Source of the DNA: Coffea arabica
Lineage: Eukaryota; Streptophyta; Magnoliopsida; Gentianales; Rubiaceae
Length of the DNA stretch: 64,000 nucleotides
Reading direction: 5' to 3'
NCBI RefSeq assembly: GCF_036785885.1
Contig: NC_092326.1
Coordinates: 43,353,072 to 43,417,071 of the forward strand
The stretch's first letter is position 1, and every line of letters starts with the position of its first letter. Of the stretch, positions 22,977 through 35,031 are shown piece by piece. Position numbers and translations under genes: made by a program. A model generated the notes under the pieces. The model worked only from the letters and a program-made list of their open reading frames with translations, had not been told where the DNA came from and searched no databases.

Positions 22977-24424
22977 ATGGATTTGGCTAGAAATATTGGT
23001 GATCATACTGATGAGCTTTTTCAAGCACAAGCTCACATATGGAACCATATATTCAACTTCATAAATTCTATGTCCCTCAAATGTGCAATTCAATTAGACA
23101 TTCCAGATGTTATTCACAAGCATGGCCGGCCGATGACCCTCGATCAATTGATCGATGCTCTTCCCATCAAGAATGAAAAAGCCCCATTCGTTTATCGTCT
23201 CATGCAGATTTTGATCCACTCAGGCTTCTTCATTGAAGCAAAGATTCCTGGAAATGAGAATGATAATCAAAAGGGTTATCTGCTCACTTCTGCTTCTGAA
23301 CTTCTTTTAAAGAGCAACCCTTTTAGCGTGACGCCATTTTTACTGGCCATGCTCGATCCCGCCTTGACAGATCCATGGCACCATCTCAGCCAGTGGTTTC
23401 AGAACAGCTATGAAAGCCCATTTTATACTTGCCATGGGAGGTCACTTTATGATTTTGCGAGCCATGAGTCTCAGCTTAATCAATTCTTTAACGAAGCAAT
23501 GGCTAGTGATGCCCGGATGGTTAGTAGCGTGGTGACCAAAGATTGTAAGCATGTTTTTGAGAGTTTGAATTCATTGGTAGATGTTGGAGGTGGAACTGGG
23601 ACCTTTGCTAAGGCAATTGCTGATGCTTTCCCTCGCCTGAAATGCACTGTGCTTGATCTTCCTCATGTTGTTGATGGCTTGGAGAGTACTAAGAACTTGG
23701 GCTATGTTGGAGGTAACATGTTTGAAGCCATTCCTCCTGCAGATGCTGTTTTAATGAAGGTATGAAATCGATGTTGCACGTTTTCTAGTTGACAATTTTC
23801 TTTTATAGAAGTTTTATTTAGATTTTCATCCTAACTGCCTGAGATCATAGGATTAAAATTCACCAATTATGGGAAGTGTCAACTTCAAAAGTAAGTTTGA
23901 GCAGAAGAAATTGAGGCTATGCTTAATCTAAGAACTGCATCATGAAGACGGACAGAAAAAGAACAAAGTTTTAAACGTCAAATTGATGGCATGTGTTTGG
24001 TACTATAGGTGAATAGTTTTGTTTTTTCTTTTTGACGCAAAAAGCTTTAGATGGGGTGTAATGTTTCTAACAAAAATTTTCTTTCATTGTGATACAATTT
24101 GCAATCGAGCAGTGGATATTGATTGATTGGAGCGACGATGAGTGTGTACAAATACTAAAAAAATGTAAAGAAGCAATTCCTAGCAAGGAAAAAGGAGGCA
24201 AAGTGATAATTGTTGACACGTTCTGCAAAAGTCTGCAGAAAGGGGATGATGATCATGAGGCGATTGAGACCCAACTGTTCTATGATATGGGGGCGATGGT
24301 TCTAGTCAAAGGAAGGCAAAGAAATGAGAAAGATTGGGCGAAACTTTTCTCTGAGGCAGGCTTCTGTGACTATAAGATAACTGCAGTATTGGGCTTGAGA
24401 TCTATCATTGAGGTTTATTATTAA
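22977..24424 (+). CDS. Plant S-adenosylmethionine-dependent O-methyltransferase, catalytic His replaced
   Basis: Exon 1 is 22977-23759 (261 codons) and exon 2 is 24113-24424. The intron is GT-AG, phase 0, 353 bp. The protein is 364 aa, the normal length for the family. An N-terminal dimerisation domain (LKCAIQLDIPDVIHKHG, residues 35-50) is followed by the SAM-binding LVDVGGGTG (200-208) and VLDLPHVV (225-232). The C-terminal ETQLFYDMGAM and RNEKDWAKLFSEAGF blocks are also present. It resembles resveratrol/orcinol-type O-methyltransferases that methylate phenolics in the cytosol; the substrate cannot be told. The oddity is at residue 265. The family reads W-I-L-H-D-W, with His as the catalytic base, but here it reads W-I-L-I-D-W (codon ATT). 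The frame is otherwise clean, so this is either an inactive or altered enzyme, or a rare allele. Confidence 0.9.
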
Positions 24425-25425
24425 TTAATTAATATGTCTTTTGAAAATGTTGTTTGTGCTAAAAAGTGATGAACCTTTAGTTAGGGTGTTCAGAATAAAT
24501 TTTATGGCTTTGGAGTGTTTGTTTTACTCATTTATTGGCAATAGACAAATTGCCAAAGTCCATCTTGAAGCTGAACGTGGGCGGCTGATCAATTTGGTTC
24601 GTGCTTGTATCTTGAACCAGATTTACTTGCAAAGTTCACCAGATTTTCTGGCAATTGGGCATTGAATGAGAAGAGAAAAATTACAGCCGCTTGTAGGATC
24701 CTTACTAGTATAAATAAATGCCATTTCCTCAGTTGAAGGGCACCAAAGCTCAAGTGAAAGATAGGAAATGAACGAGTTCAATTGTTGAGTGAGTGTTTGA
24801 GCAGATATCTCAAGAGTGAGGCACTGATATATTAGAGCAACTATTCTCAAGAGTGAGGCTCAATTATTAGTGTCCAATATAAATTTATTTTGTGTATTGT
24901 TATTAAATATATTTTGAGTGTAATAAAATTGTTCGTTTGCCTCCTTTATATAAAGGATTTAATCCATTGATTTGGTATTATACCCCACCACAATCCAACA
25001 CTGGAATGTGTCCAAATCCCAGCCTGGAATGCACAGCAAGCACATTATGTATAAATGGTGTGGAGTTGAGGTAGCTAAGGACAATAACTGTTTCCAACAT
25101 TGTTGAAGTTGAAGTAGAGGCATCGCTTCCACTTTAAATTCAGCCATTACAGCTGAATGTAAGTTGAAGAAAGAACGGATAAACATGAGGGACAAAAAAC
25201 TGAAAAAGATTTTCAGTTCTTAACTTGCCTAAGTTGTACAACACTTTCTAAACAAAATGTAAATTACTTATTCAATTTCGAAACAATGACATTGTATCTA
25301 ATTAATATTCGTGTAGATCCATATATGTTTGTAATTTCAAAGTTATGTGACTTGCTTTTGGCTGCACATTATCAAAATTTGCCTTGTTGAGAAAATCTTT
25401 CCCATACATCATTTGGGACGGTGGC
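24425..25425. other. Intergenic region after the O-methyltransferase
   Basis: No gene was recognised. The segment around 24705-24990 has short direct repeats (CAAGAGTGAGGC twice) and ends in ATTTGGTATTATACCCC, which loosely resembles an LTR end plus a decayed primer-binding site. I do not call an element on that alone. Confidence 0.45.
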
Positions 25426-25430
25426 ACCTG

Positions 25431-27083
25431 TGATAGAGCCGTTATTTGGCACGTTTTGCATTGTCATCTTGTTCTAATTTTAGCTATTCATGGTACTAAG
25501 AAAGGGAATTTCACTCATATTTGATATTTGTGTGAATTGTAGGTGGTTAGCATTAAAATGATATCGCGGGGTAAATTTCCAGAAGACTTTTCATTTCAGA
25601 GCATGGTCACGCCTTAAAAGGAGGACGAAACCGAAAGTCGGACTGCGGTCCACGTGAACCCGAAGCGTGGGATCAGAACTCTGGAGACAAAGCTTTGCTC
25701 CAGGCCTTTGTTCCAGACGTCTTTTTCTTTTCTACGTCTCTTGTGCGGCGGATATAAAAAGCGAAACAAGGAAGATTCAAGGGGCATCTATTTTTGAGGC
25801 TTAGTTTTCTTTTCCTAGGTTTGTGAGCAGTCAGCCGCTTTTGACTGGGGCTTTTAGCTTTCTTCAGCCGCAACTTAGACTAGTTTAGGAGTTCACCTTT
25901 TCAATCTTTTGCTGTAGACGCCTTTGACGTTCGCTTTTGATTTGCTACAATTGTCCATCACTTTTATCCTTTTTCTTGACTCTGCTCCAGGAGCGACGGG
26001 ATATAAGGAAATGAACCAAGGGAATTTCTCATTTGTTCCTTAGTTAATTCACATCGCTCCGCTCCTTGGAATTAATTGTTTGGATGTTTGCGTGGATGAA
26101 ATCAATTAAATCGCGTGAGCTTGGCATGATGAGGAGCGGCTAATTTTCTCCTCTACCCAAAGGGTGACGCGAGGGCGCGGTCCATCACACCTGTGAGATC
26201 TAATCAAGCTTTCATTATTTCTTCCAATTCGTTATTATTCGTGCGTTTTCTGAATTAATTGTTCATGGGTATTTGATTAATCGAATATCAACGGCCGGGT
26301 ATTTGATTTAATTTAATAGCCTACTGCCACGTTAATTAAATAGAATCCGTAATTGTTCATTTAGTTAACACCCCGTGGCAACCACCATAATTGGTTTTAT
26401 GATGGGGAAACGCAGGATCTAGCTTAAATAAACCCTCTTAGCGTGTTTATTGGTTAGGGTTGGGTTCTTCTAGTTTTAATGCAATTGGGTAATTAAATTC
26501 CTATGGTCGTACCTAGGGTTGTTATCTGGTTAGGGAAGCAGTCAATGGTCGTACCTTGACTGTCGAAAAGGTAAGGAAGAACTGGTTGTCAGAGCTTATT
26601 GATAACTATAACCAACCTAGTGATGAATGGGTGAAATATCTTTGCATCGATGATCATTTAATTGGACCGCGCCTGAGCAGTTGATCCTTTGGATAGAACT
26701 TTTATCAATTGCTATTTTTATTGAATTGTGCTTTGTGAGTTAGTTCTGAATTTAGTTCGCTTTATTTTTACTTTGCTTTTATTCTATTTATTTATCTTCC
26801 ATTGAAAATCCCCCAATTTTGTTCTACTAGTTTGGAAAGAAATAATTTCCTACCCGCTCCCTGTGGAATCGACCCTACTTGCCATTGTATGCAAAATTAA
26901 TATTTTTATAGACAAATCTGGTATATCGGATCAAGCAAACTCTTCGGGAACAGGGTGAATCAAGTAACCCATTGCACACCTAGGGTCCCTGCTCCAGTAC
27001 TTGGATTTGTTTTATAATTATTTAATTGAGGTGGTAATTAGGACTTTTTAGTAATTATTATTGCACAGGTTCGGCACCTGTCA
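25431..27083 (+). mobile_element. Solo LTR of an Athila-related element
   Basis: 1,653 bp with ends TGATAGAG and CACCTGTCA, and a perfect 5-bp target duplication ACCTG (25426-25430 and 27084-27088). No internal region is present. Its right third is the reverse complement of the LTR start blocks at 6272 and 29011: the CCTAGGGTCC...GGTATATCGG segment near 26925-27000 matches. It is therefore the same lineage in the opposite orientation. A TATA box (TATAAAA, 25753-25759) points rightward toward the pseudogene. It arose by recombination between the two LTRs of a full element. Confidence 0.92.
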
Positions 27084-27303
27084 ACCTGACAACTGTCCCA
27101 TACACCTTTCTGGATCTTGCAAATATATTAGTCAACAAAAAGAGTGCGCAGAAGAACTAAATTGAATTGTTATAGCCACTCATGGCCCCAGTTACTAATC
27201 ATCATGCCTATCCATTCGTGTGGGTCTTATATGCTCTTTAACCATAAGATTGGATGCCTACCTGTTATACCCAAAAAGGAAAACAAAATCAACAGCGAAA
27301 CAG

Positions 27304-28525
27304 TTGGATTTGGGCAGAAATGGTAATGCTAATGAGCTACTTCAAGCTCAAGCTCACACATGGAATCACATATTCAACTTCGTAAACTCCATTTCCCTCA
27401 AATGTACAATTTAACTCGGCATACCAGACATTATTCACAAGCATGGTAAGCCCATGACCCTGGATGAACTCACCAATGCTCTTCCAATTGGCAATGCAAA
27501 AGCCCCCTTTGTCTATCGCCTGATGAGGATTCTAATCCGGTCAGGCTTCTTCATCGAGGCAAAAATTAGTCAGCACGATGATGAGGAAGGTTATATGCTC
27601 ACTACTTCATCTAAACTTTTATTAAAAGATGAGCCTTTTAGCTTGACGCCATGTTTGATCCTACCTTGATGGATCCATGGTACCACCTTAGCCACTGGTT
27701 GCAAAACAACAGTGATGTGAATCCCTTCAAGACTTGTCACATCAGAAGCTTAATAATTTTTTTAACGAAGGAATGGCTTGCGATTCTCAGCTAGTTGGCA
27801 GCATTCTGATCAGGGATTGCTAGGATGTTTTTTCAGGGTTGAATTCTTTGGTGGATGTTGGAGGTGGTACTGGAACTTTGGCTAAGGAAATTGCTGATGC
27901 TTTTCTTGACTTGAACTGTATTGTTCTCGATCTTCCTCATGTGGTTGACTGCTTGGTAGCGAATAACAAGAGTTTAGCCTTTGTTGGAGGAAGTATGTTT
28001 GTAGCTATTCCTCCTGCAGATGATGTTACAATGAAGGTAAGATCACCTTTCCAAGAAGATGCAACAGATCCATATTCACCTTTTTGTTGTTAAAAGGCAG
28101 CTTAGTATTGATTCTAAACACATCTATATATGCTGCTGATTCATTACAACCATGTCTTTTTGATGTGGTATTCTTGACTAATTTGAATTCTTTGTGATAT
28201 GAATGTTAATTTAAACAGTGGATATTGCACGATTGGAATGATGAGGAATGTGTACAAATGCTTAGGAAATGCAAAGAAGCAATTCCTAGCAAGGAAAATG
28301 GAGGGAAGGTGATAATCATAGACATGGTACTGAATGACCAGCAAAAGGGAGCTGATGATCATGAGGCAATTGAAAGTCAACTTTTCTTTGATATGCTGAT
28401 GATGGTGCTTGTCACGGGGTAACAAAGAAATGAGAGAGAGTGGGCAAAACTCTTTTCTGAGGCAGGATTCAATGACTATAAGATAACTCTAGTACTAGGC
28501 AGGATTCATTGAGGTTTATTATTAG
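27304..28525 (+). pseudogene. O-methyltransferase pseudogene
   Basis: A tandem relative of the 22977 gene with the same exon structure: exon 1 about 27304-28036, exon 2 28219-28525. The start codon position is TTG. TAA at 27412-27414 replaces a Gln codon near residue 37. A deletion near 27655 removes the LLAMLDP region in frame-breaking fashion. Further indels and a TAG follow near 27820, and a TAA at 28420-28422 interrupts the C-terminus. SAM-binding LVDVGGGTGT and the catalytic W-I-L-H-D-W are preserved, including the His that the intact gene lacks. The solo LTR ends 220 bp upstream, in the presumed promoter. Confidence 0.93.
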
Positions 28526-28883
28526 GAGTAGCGGATAATTTTTTTGGACTATTTTTGTTAGACATATGTAAGAAGTCAACATGTTTATCTTTTCTTCTTT
28601 TACTATTGTAATCTTTTGTGGCATTTTCTTTTCATTTTCAATAAATCAATATTTTTTTGGGAGGTGAAAATAGCCATGCGAGAATTTTCTGCAGAGCTAT
28701 TCTGTCGGGCAGACCTGTAAGTTACATGCTCAACACTTTCCAAGCACAATCTTGAGTATTTATTTCTTTTCATGGCCCGTCCCAGGGAGAGAATTTGAGG
28801 AATCATTCGCTAACCCCAAGAGACAGACTACAGGGCAGATAACTTAGCCCAAAAAGGAGACCCAACATGTAGCCCATTGTGCG
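28526..28883. other. Short intergenic stretch
   Basis: Downstream flank of the pseudogene, including AATAAA-type motifs near 28640. No gene seen. Confidence 0.5.
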
Positions 28884-29010
28884 TAGGGATGCAATTGAGC
28901 TTAATCAAGTCGAACACTCTAGTATTTAAATTTATTTAATTATTTTAATGATTTCAAAATTTTTGTTTAAGTTTGATTTATTTATTTGTCCTATCGAACT
29001 TGAATGAGTT
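28884..29010. mobile_element. Fragment of a hAT-like MITE
   Basis: It starts TAGGGATGCAA, the hAT-type terminal motif. The interior (TTAATCAAGTCGAACAC, TTTAAATTTATTTAATTATTTTAATGA-like) matches the inverted arms at 41925-42565. It is cut off at 29010 by the LTR that begins at 29011, and no other end was found. Confidence 0.5.
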
Positions 29011-30502
29011 TGACAGGTTGTCGATGCCTGTACAATAATAAAAATAAACCTAATTACCAATTAAAGTAACCAAAACCCGATTCCAAGTACTGGAATAGGG
29101 ACTTTAGGTGTGTAATGGGTTACTTGATTCACCATGTTCCCGAAGAGTTTGCTTAATCCGATATACCCGATGGGATGACTTTTACACAAATAATTATTAA
29201 TTTGTAAACAGGGCAAGTAGGGTCGTATCCTCAGGGACTGGGGATATTTATCTCTTTTGAAATCCAAAGTAACACGAGGGGATGTTTTTGTATAAAAGAT
29301 GACAATTAAAACAATTCAACTAAAATGAAATAGCCAACTAAAAATTAAATGACAATTCACTGAAATCAAAGAAATAATAATTAAAGGTCTAGCCAAGAAA
29401 TAACTTCAGCAATGGTTCACCTAATTGATCATCAATGCAAAGACAATTTCAATTATTTACTAATAAATAGGTTATAACTACCAAACAAGCGATGACAGTT
29501 AACCCCTCCTTACTGTGTCGGTGATTAAGGTACGCCTGTTAATCACTGCTCTAATTGAGAAATAACCTTAAGTACGCCCATAAGATTTAATTTTCCAATT
29601 GCCTTATGTATTAGAGATGCCCTATTCTAATCAAATAACGCACTATCAGGGTTATTTTAGATTAGCCCGCGTATTCTCCTGATACAATCTAATCATGTCA
29701 GTTGTCACTATTTCGAGACAATTAAATAATTACGGATTTAATATCCCAATTGACAATAGATTATTAAATCAACTCATTATCCGGATCCAAGATAATCAAT
29801 TAATTAAATAACCATAAGCACTGCAATCAGGGAATATGCAAATACCAATAAATAAGTGAAAAAGATAAAATTAAATTGATCTCACAATTTTTAAGCGAAG
29901 CAAAGCATCCGTTGTTCCTTGACTAGACAAAGGGGTTTAGCTTATTATTGACGAGAAAAACCCATACGAAACTGAAGCAATAGTCGCTGCCATTGTCTCG
30001 GTAATTGGGAGAATTCAATTCGCTTCAAATAATGAAAGGAAACGAAAACTGCGTAGAATGGTTAAATCTTCTATCTAATTCGTACTTTGCGGCTACCTCT
30101 TCTCCCAAGAGCTTAGAGTCTTAATCAAACTTTGACTTCCACTTCTTCTTTTTCTCTATTCAGCCGCCCCAGACAACACAAATAACCAACTTACAAAGTT
30201 GATTTCCTTCCTCTGCTGAAACTCAAATAACTAACTAACAGAATAGTTACGGCTCCCATGTTGCACTTCCAAACACAAGCAGGTGTCGCATGTCTTTCCT
30301 GAACTTTCTCGACATGTTAAGGCCTGAGTTGACGTGACCACGTCAAGCAGTATTTATAGTGTGAAATTTGCACCTATTTACCATATTTTGCTCCAACTCC
30401 TTGCAATAAGTACAAATGCCACAAATGAGTAGAATCTGACAATTAATATGCATTTAGTGAAGTAATAAGGGAAATTAATTATAAAATAAATGATAAAATC
30501 CA
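29011..30502 (-). mobile_element. LTR of an Athila-related element
   Basis: It begins TGACAGG and shares long blocks with 6272-7738, for example GGTGTGTAATGGGTTACTTGATTCACC and the CGAAGAGTTTGCTTAATCCGATATACC region. The right end is placed near 30502 (ATCCA). Flanking five-mers GAGTT and TGTCG do not match, so it is either truncated, rearranged or one LTR of an element whose other part is lost. The minus-strand TATA box CTATAAATAC is at 30350-30359. The part from 29768 lies in the perfect repeat. Confidence 0.75.
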
Positions 30503-32541
30503 TGTCGCTTTCATATCTTACTAATACCACTTAAGCAATAGCAAAATTAATTGAAAATTTAAAAAAAGGTAAGGGATTAGATGGTAATTAGTAGATTAGG
30601 TAGGTGAGATGGGAGATTGTAGCCAATTTGAATGCAACTACCAGTTCACAAAGCATAGAATAAGATATTTAGGCTCATTAAATCCTTGGATTAGGGTCTA
30701 TACCTCAAATGGTTAGCAACTTACCAATTTGCATTAGACTTCAGGATCTCATCAGTTTGTGTTCAACTAACTTGTTTTTATGTACTATTTTTAAATGAAA
30801 TACAGGGCAAATTGAACACACACTCATTTTTGGTGAGTTCTGATTAAATTAATAGAGTCAAGTGATGTTTATAATTTGAAGTGATTTCATCATATTATTT
30901 TCAAAATATAGTTTCTTTGAGCTACGGCTAGAAAACGTGCCCAAAAAACTTAATCGTAATGGCGGCTAATTGATGTCCTATTACCATTCATGACTTGCAT
31001 ACTTTTGGCAATTAGAAATGTACTACATGAATGGCCAAATCTATGTATGGTTTCAATCAATTTTGTTTTGACAAGATACTTTCGTGCACGTGTATATGGT
31101 TGTTCATGAAACTATCTAGCCAATTCCAATATTATATAGTGTTCGTGCTAAATCTCTTTGTCAATAAGTTTAATTAAAATTATAAACATATACTATTACC
31201 CCTTCTTTCTTTTTGAATGATTAGTTCGCTACCGTAAATAAAAGTGTTTTGAATGATTTATCGATATATGTTTCTTGATCTTTTGATTTGTCTAATATCT
31301 CCAAAATTATAGAAGTGTTAGCGTGAGCGTAAAATTGAGTATCATGGATATATACAATATTCCAATATAACGAGGTTTACAATTTGGTACAATTTGAACT
31401 TTATTAGCCTCTTCTTCCTTGTCTTCTCTTTTTCTTTTGTATCCAATTGAAAGCATTGAGTGGTCTTTTGTTCGAATACTAATGCTGACACTACTACAAA
31501 CACTAATCAACAATATTTGACAGTTGATTGCTAATCTCCCGTTGAAATACAAATACTAGTTAATACTTATCATCAATACACGATAGTTTTATATCCATTA
31601 TTGTTTCATTGATATCGGGGAAATTTTATCAAAGAAGAAGAAACCGTAGTTGAATTTGTTCATAATTCTTGCTCCTGTGTTCGGTAAGGAGTCTCTTAAT
31701 TTATAAGTAATATTTTAATTTGTATCTTTATATGTTTTTCAAGAAGTTAATTCCAAAGGACAATTGCTATTACTAATGTATACTAGATACCCTGGTTATT
31801 TCGACTACTGGAATTAATGATGCATACATGCAAAATTACAAACCTTATTGGACAGTGATTCCATGAAATCTTTAGGTGAAACTAGAAATCAGGTAATTGC
31901 TAGTTGGAATTGTAGACTTTTTATACATAATATGTTTTCTTTTTATCCTTTTTTAGAAAAATATTGTAATTGGGAAATCAATGTCCGATTGCTGACGTCT
32001 TCACAATTTTCAAAGTCTGATCACCTTTGCATGTTCTCATTGTCCATATTTACATTTTTTACTTTAATTTCCATTTATTTTTTAGTTTTTTAGTGATTAG
32101 TTGTTTTTTCTTTAATTTTTCATATTCTATTTTGGGTTTTTCTCCTTTTTTTTATTCTGGTATATTGTGTTATGTTACTTGATGATGATGATGATTCAGT
32201 AAAGTTCAAATTTTTCTATTTGAATTGGATATATATTTTTTAATTTTCTAATGACGATTATACATATTGTCAATCTTTGGTGTTATTCATTTGGATACCT
32301 CAAATTTTAATAGATAAATTCAAAAGAATTAATTTTTTTGTTATAACAATTTTAGGTCCCATTTTAAGATAGAAAAGAATTATTTCTTTTTTTTTGTGAC
32401 AATTTTATGTCCCATTTAACCATATAAGAGAGGAAATTTTTAATGAAAATAAATTTGGGATGTTAAATTTAGACAAAAACATAATAAGAGTGAAGTCTGA
32501 TGATTCTCTTAGTGAAGGATGCCTGTACAAGATAGGTATTT
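30503..32541. other. Non-coding part of the right repeat copy
   Basis: Contains repeat R (30500-31247), then AT-rich sequence. It is identical to 736-2774, and no gene is seen. Confidence 0.6.
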
Positions 32542-32556
32542 TGGAGATATTAGTCT

Positions 32557-32885
32557 TTTTTTTTGTCAAACCTCATACTTTCACTTCATTTCATAACTTG
32601 ATACTACAAGACTTAGATACATCAGAATTGCTTCCTCTGTATTCATTTTGTGCTCTCTCATGGAGCCACATGGGAAAACACACTTCCCATTCAACATTTT
32701 TTGTTAGCTCTACTGCAAACTTAGCTAAGCTATGTGCACAACCATTCCCAGTTCTATGAACAAAGGAGAAAGTACATTGTTCAAACAAACATCTCATATT
32801 AGCAATGTCCTCAAGGATGATGGCTATCCTGGTTTGCTGCTTATCTTCCTTGTTAATCATGTCCACCACCTCTTTGCAGTCCGAC
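32557..32885 (-). mobile_element. 5'-truncated LINE insertion (right copy)
   Basis: Identical to 2790-3118, with the same target duplications at 32542-32556 and 32886-32900. It was inserted before the large duplication. Confidence 0.8.
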
Positions 32886-32900
32886 TGGAGATATTAGTCT

Positions 32901-34207
32901 ATGTCTGCTTATCTGTGTGAGATCAATGGAGGCTGTTTTGTTAATATTATTCTTGTTTTGTGCAGCAGCAATACACACGGTTAAAAAAATTATAGGTTTA
33001 TTTTCCACCTTAGAGTGTTAGTTATAATGCTCATGCAATTAGCTAGTAGATTAGTACTATCAATGATCTATCTGCCTACAAATGGCCATATGATATGGAT
33101 TTCTCTATTATCTCACTGCATTTATGCATTCATTGTTATTAAACTGAATTTTATATTAGTACTTGCTCAAAAATTATAAAGATAAAATTCAGTTAGAATA
33201 CCACTAAGGAGCAAAGAAGCAAATAATAGTTAAATCCTCAACATCTGGCATATAAAATTGATAACAAGAAATTTGTAAGTTCATTCCAAGTTAATTGCAT
33301 AACATAGTTTAATTATATCTAAAATGTTCTGATGAACATATGAAAAAAAATCATGTCGTCTTCAAATCTTACTAATACAACTTAAGCAGTGGCAAAATTA
33401 CTCGAAAATTAAAAAGATGTAAGAAATTAGGTGGTAATCAGCAGATCAGGTAGGCGAAATGGAAGACTGTAGCCATTTTGGATGCAGCTATCAGTTCACA
33501 CACCATAAAACAACACATTTAGGTTGGTTAACATCCTTGGATTAGGGTCTATATCTCAAATGGTTAATAACTTACTAGTTTTTATTAGACTTTAAGATCT
33601 CATTCTGAGTTTTAACAAGAATTACACTTATTTTCTGGTTTTATTGTATGTTGGGGTACAACAATCAAGTTTTGCAGTTACATCTGACAAGACCAAGCTA
33701 ACTTCAAGAAAAGTTATAAAATTATAGAGGATCTAATTTACGATGTGTCATAGGAAATGCCAACGGATGGGTTGGACTAACCTATCTTTGCATACGGTCG
33801 GAGTAAAGGATGATTGGATGGACACTGAAGATTATAGCTTTTATTGCAACTGTAGCTTTTGCATTCGTTGTTAAAGCTAATGTTGTCCTGTTATTTGGTG
33901 CATCCTTGTTGTTTCTGCAATCTCTAATGCTGTCCTGTTTGTTGGAGGTAAAGTTGCTGAGAGTCCACAAATGACACGCGAGTTCTAACAAACAGCTGAA
34001 GAAACTTCTGGACATTATCCTTCGCTGTGCATGTTCCCTTGTTCCAAATCATGGTATTGACCAGAAGCTTGATTTGATTAATCCTACTTGTGAGAAGGGA
34101 ACACAATGGCAAAGCCTACAGCTCTAATTTACTGACACCATGAAGTAATGTCTCAAGTTAAACCAGCTTGGCCACTCAATTTTCAGTTTTCTTCCCAAAG
34201 TTCGACT
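32901..34207. other. Non-coding part of the right repeat copy
   Basis: Identical to 3134-4440. It includes the partial repeat R copy at 33353-33602. Confidence 0.55.
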
Positions 34208-34216
34208 AGAAAAACT

Positions 34217-35022
34217 ATAGTTATTGAACCCGGTCCGAAAGGGAGCTGACGAAAGATGTGGGTGAATGAGTTACTGGTTCAACCAGTGAGTGAGTGGTTT
34301 AACCGGTGAGTCACTAAATATATTTAAATATTATATTTCATAATTTTTGATATAGTTAAAACTATAATAAATTATGTCATAGTAAATGCTGAATTTGCCT
34401 AATTTATTATAGAATCATTAATTCTTATAAAAATTAATAAAACCTAAATTCAATTAGTAATCTATCAAAGTTCAAGTATAAAATTTTATTTAAGTGTAAT
34501 TATCGGGTTTATTTATGAATTTTAGGTGCAAAAGATTATTAGACATGAATTGTGTGTAAAAAATTATTATGATAGTTATTAAACGATATTAGAATGAATT
34601 GTGTGATATGTTATGTTTTATATTCGTTTCATAATTTATAGAGTTTGGGGAGTAATAAAATTTATTAAAAGATTCCAAATAAATTTTATTTTTAAAAAAT
34701 AAAATAAGGATAAAAGTCTAATAGATAATATAAAAAAGACTAAACAATCAACAAATGAGTTGTTGCTGTAGTGGTAATTGCATTTGCATATATACAAGAA
34801 GTTTGGGTTCAAATCTTCACATCTAAAAATTTTTAACATGTAAACTGGGTTCCCTATAAAATCGAATGGTTCACCGGATTGACCGATTAAACCGTCGATC
34901 CGTTAAAAAGTCAACGGTTCACTTGTAGGAATGTTTGAATCAAAAAATTTGGCCTGGTTCAATGACCAGTTCACAGACTTGACGAGTCGAACCACCAGAT
35001 CAAATTGGGTTTAATAACTATG
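34217..35022. mobile_element. Mutator-like non-autonomous element, complete
   Basis: 806 bp with imperfect terminal inverted repeats ATAGTTATTGAACCC and GGGTTTAATAACTATG. A perfect 9-bp target duplication AGAAAAACT lies at 34208-34216 and 35023-35031; nine bases is typical of Mutator-like elements. The interior has subterminal GGTTCAACC / GGTTTAACCGGT motifs and no transposase frame. Confidence 0.8.
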
Positions 35023-35031
35023 AGAAAAACT

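Larger units (their letters stand above)
4502..34268. other. Inferred 29,767-bp tandem-duplication unit
   Basis: If the junction 4501|4502 joins the end of one unit to the start of the next, the unit is 4502-34268. It holds the copia fragment, the Athila element, the O-methyltransferase cluster, the LTR at 29011 and the repeat. The copy to its left would lie outside the window except for its last 4501 bp. This is inference from one junction. A misassembly joining two haplotypes would look the same. Confidence 0.6.
29768..34268. repeat. Right copy of the >=4.5-kb perfect direct repeat
   Basis: This is the same sequence as 1-4501. It continues rightward into the rest of a Mutator-like element (34217-35022) whose two 9-bp target duplications match. 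This right-hand context is therefore the original one, and the left copy's right edge is a breakpoint. Its left context (29011-29767) is the beginning of the same LTR, so the true repeat probably extends further left than the window lets us see. Confidence 0.97.

Noticed and set aside
24705-24990. Possible small LTR (TRIM-like) after the O-methyltransferase
   Set aside because: Repeated CAAGAGTGAGGC and an LTR-like end are suggestive, but no paired LTR, target duplication or convincing primer site was found.
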